Shown: positions 4,520 to 5,394 of the stretch, one piece after another
Position numbering within the stretch: position 1 is the first letter of the stretch
Layout of the letters: each line of letters begins with the position of its first letter
Assembly (NCBI GenBank): GCA_013698385.1
Contig: JACCVB010000223.1
Span: 1 to 5,394 of the forward strand
Source: Chloroflexota bacterium
GTDB taxonomy: Bacteria > Chloroflexota > Limnocylindria > Limnocylindrales > CSP1-4
DNA length: 5,394 nt
Direction of reading: 5' to 3'
Translations under genes and position numbers: made by a program
Notes under the pieces: generated by a model
Told to the model about the DNA's origin: nothing
What the model saw: only the letters and a program-made list of their open reading frames with translations
The model's database searches: none

Positions 4520-5394
4520 ATGCCTGCCCCGCTCGTCGTCCAGAAGTTCGGAGGCTCGTCCGTGGCCGGCGCGGACCGGATCAAGCGGGTCGCGCGGCGG
4601 ATCGCCCGGGAACGCGCCGCCGGCAATGATCTCGTCGTCGTCGTGTCCGCGATGGGCGACACCACGGACGAACTCCTGGGCCTGGCCGCAGCCATCACGG
4701 ACGACCCCGACCCAAGAGAACTGGACGTCCTCCTCGCCACCGGTGAGCACCAGAGCGCGACGCTCCTGTCCATGGCCCTCCACGCGATCGGCGTCCCGGC
4801 CATCAGCCTGACCGGCCCGCAGGCCGGGATCACCACGGACGGCACCTACGGCCGGGCGCGCATCGCCGGCATCGAGCCACGCCGCGTCCGCGCTGAACTC
4901 GGGGGCGGCAAGGTCGTCATCGTGGCCGGGTTCCAGGGCCAGAGCAGCGCCGCCAGCGCGGACCAGGAGATCACGACCCTCGGCCGCGGCGGCAGCGACA
5001 CGACGGCCGTCGCCCTGGCCGCCGCGCTCCAGGCCGCCCGCTGCCAGGTCTTCACGGACGTGCGCGGCATCTACACCGCCGACCCGCGCCTCGTACCGAA
5101 CGCCCGACAACTGCCCGTCATCGGCTACGAGGAGATGCTCGAACTCGCCCACCAGGGCGCCCAGGTCATGCAGGTCCGCGCCGTGGAGCTCGGCTGGGTG
5201 AACGGCGTCGTCATCGAGGTCCTGAGCTCCTTCGAGGACGCCCCGGGCACGCTCATCAAGGAGGACCCCCTCGTGGAGCAGCGCAACAAGGTCCGCGGGC
5301 TCGCCCACGACCGGAACGTGGCCAAGGTCACCGTGGTCGCCGTGCCGGACCGGCCGGGCATCGCGCGGGCCATCTTCGATCCGCTCGCGGCGGC
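4520..5394 (+). CDS. lysC: Aspartokinase, N-terminal 291 codons (3' end outside window)
   Basis: This enzyme phosphorylates L-aspartate with ATP, the committed step to lysine, threonine and methionine. The frame is open to the window end, which falls inside the next codon. Motifs in order: KFGGSSVA (9-16; most members have KFGGTS); VSAMGDTTDELL (42-53); LLATGEHQS (71-79); SLTGPQAGITTD (96-107); VAGFQGQS (135-142); the kinase core TTLGRGGSDTTAVALA (152-167); FTDVRGIYTADPR (178-190); YEEMLELAHQGAQVM (203-217); and SSFEDAPGTLI (236-246). The first ACT domain begins near 258 (VRGLAHDRN, then VPDRPGIA at 275-282). About 110-120 more residues, including a second ACT domain, would be expected. This is the monofunctional alpha/beta type, not a fusion with homoserine dehydrogenase. 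The start is set by the KFGG motif nine residues in and by the -10 element next to it. A segment between GFQG and EITT looks about four residues longer than usual. Confidence 0.95.
   Translation, partial: MPAPLVVQKFGGSSVAGADRIKRVARRIARERAAGNDLVVVVSAMGDTTDELLGLAAAITDDPDPRELDVLLATGEHQSATLLSMALHAIGVPAISLTGPQAGITTDGTYGRARIAGIEPRRVRAELGGGKVVIVAGFQGQSSAASADQEITTLGRGGSDTTAVALAAALQAARCQVFTDVRGIYTADPRLVPNARQLPVIGYEEMLELAHQGAQVMQVRAVELGWVNGVVIEVLSSFEDAPGTLIKEDPLVEQRNKVRGLAHDRNVAKVTVVAVPDRPGIARAIFDPLAA
5258..5275 (+). promoter_or_regulatory. Internal RBS and in-frame GTG: possible start of aspartokinase beta subunit
   Basis: AAGGAGG (5258-5264) is followed by eight bases and then GTG (5273-5275), which is codon 252 of lysC in the same frame. 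From memory of the family, B. subtilis aspartokinase II and C. glutamicum LysC produce a separate beta subunit, made mostly of the ACT domains, from an in-frame start near codon 246-250. The position and sequence here agree closely. The caution is that Lys-Glu-Glu codons (aag gag gac here encode K-E-D) easily imitate a Shine-Dalgarno. Confidence 0.55.

Noticed and set aside
4512..4811. ATG at 4512, eight bases before the lysC start, as an upstream or overlapping ORF.
   Set aside because: Its frame gives Arg/Ser/Pro-rich sequence over the lysC coding region. The ATG overlaps the -10 hexamer and would lie upstream of the predicted transcript.
4196..5308. Long open frame on the minus strand opposite lysC and the divergent gap (370 codons).
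   Set aside because: It crosses the 5' end of the propeller gene, the gap and lysC, and shows no family motif. The plus-strand lysC frame has the complete series of aspartokinase motifs.

Overview
The window is high-GC bacterial DNA that carries most of the threonine branch of the aspartate pathway, with a secreted protein gene of different character set into it. The taxon is not certain. The hom-thrC-thrB order, overlapping genes with almost no Shine-Dalgarno sequences, an apparently leaderless lysC and the style of the proteins suggest a GC-rich Chloroflexota lineage. An actinobacterial relative is the main alternative.

Layout. Positions 1-303 (+) hold the last 100 codons of a gene that is probably homoserine dehydrogenase (hom). 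It runs directly into threonine synthase (thrC, about 296-1390, +), which overlaps homoserine kinase (thrB, 1387-2361, +) by a GTGA junction. The three form a tightly packed, probably translationally coupled operon. A 128-bp convergent gap (2362-2489) holds a strong GC-rich hairpin that could stop transcription from both sides. On the minus strand, 2490-4352 encodes a 620-residue exported LVIVD-repeat beta-propeller with a protease-associated (PA) domain inserted in it. A divergent 167-bp gap (4353-4519) is rich in inverted repeats and carries a strong RBS for the minus-strand gene. It also carries a -10 hexamer (TAGAAT) placed exactly for a leaderless transcript of the last gene. From 4520 to the window end (+) lies the first 291 codons of aspartokinase (lysC).

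How they work together. Aspartokinase phosphorylates aspartate to start the pathway. Homoserine dehydrogenase makes homoserine, ThrB phosphorylates it, and ThrC converts O-phosphohomoserine to threonine. The propeller gene has no obvious link to this pathway. Its GC content in the lines I counted is clearly lower than that of its neighbours, and it looks like an insertion or rearrangement between the hom-thrC-thrB block and lysC.

Points most worth a second look: (1) a near-perfect internal Shine-Dalgarno plus in-frame GTG at codon 252 of lysC, where a separate regulatory beta subunit starts in Bacillus and Corynebacterium aspartokinases; (2) the PA domain placed inside blade 5 of an apparent seven-bladed propeller, with a His recurring at the start of the inner strand in five blades; (3) the leaderless lysC promoter and the inverted repeats around it.
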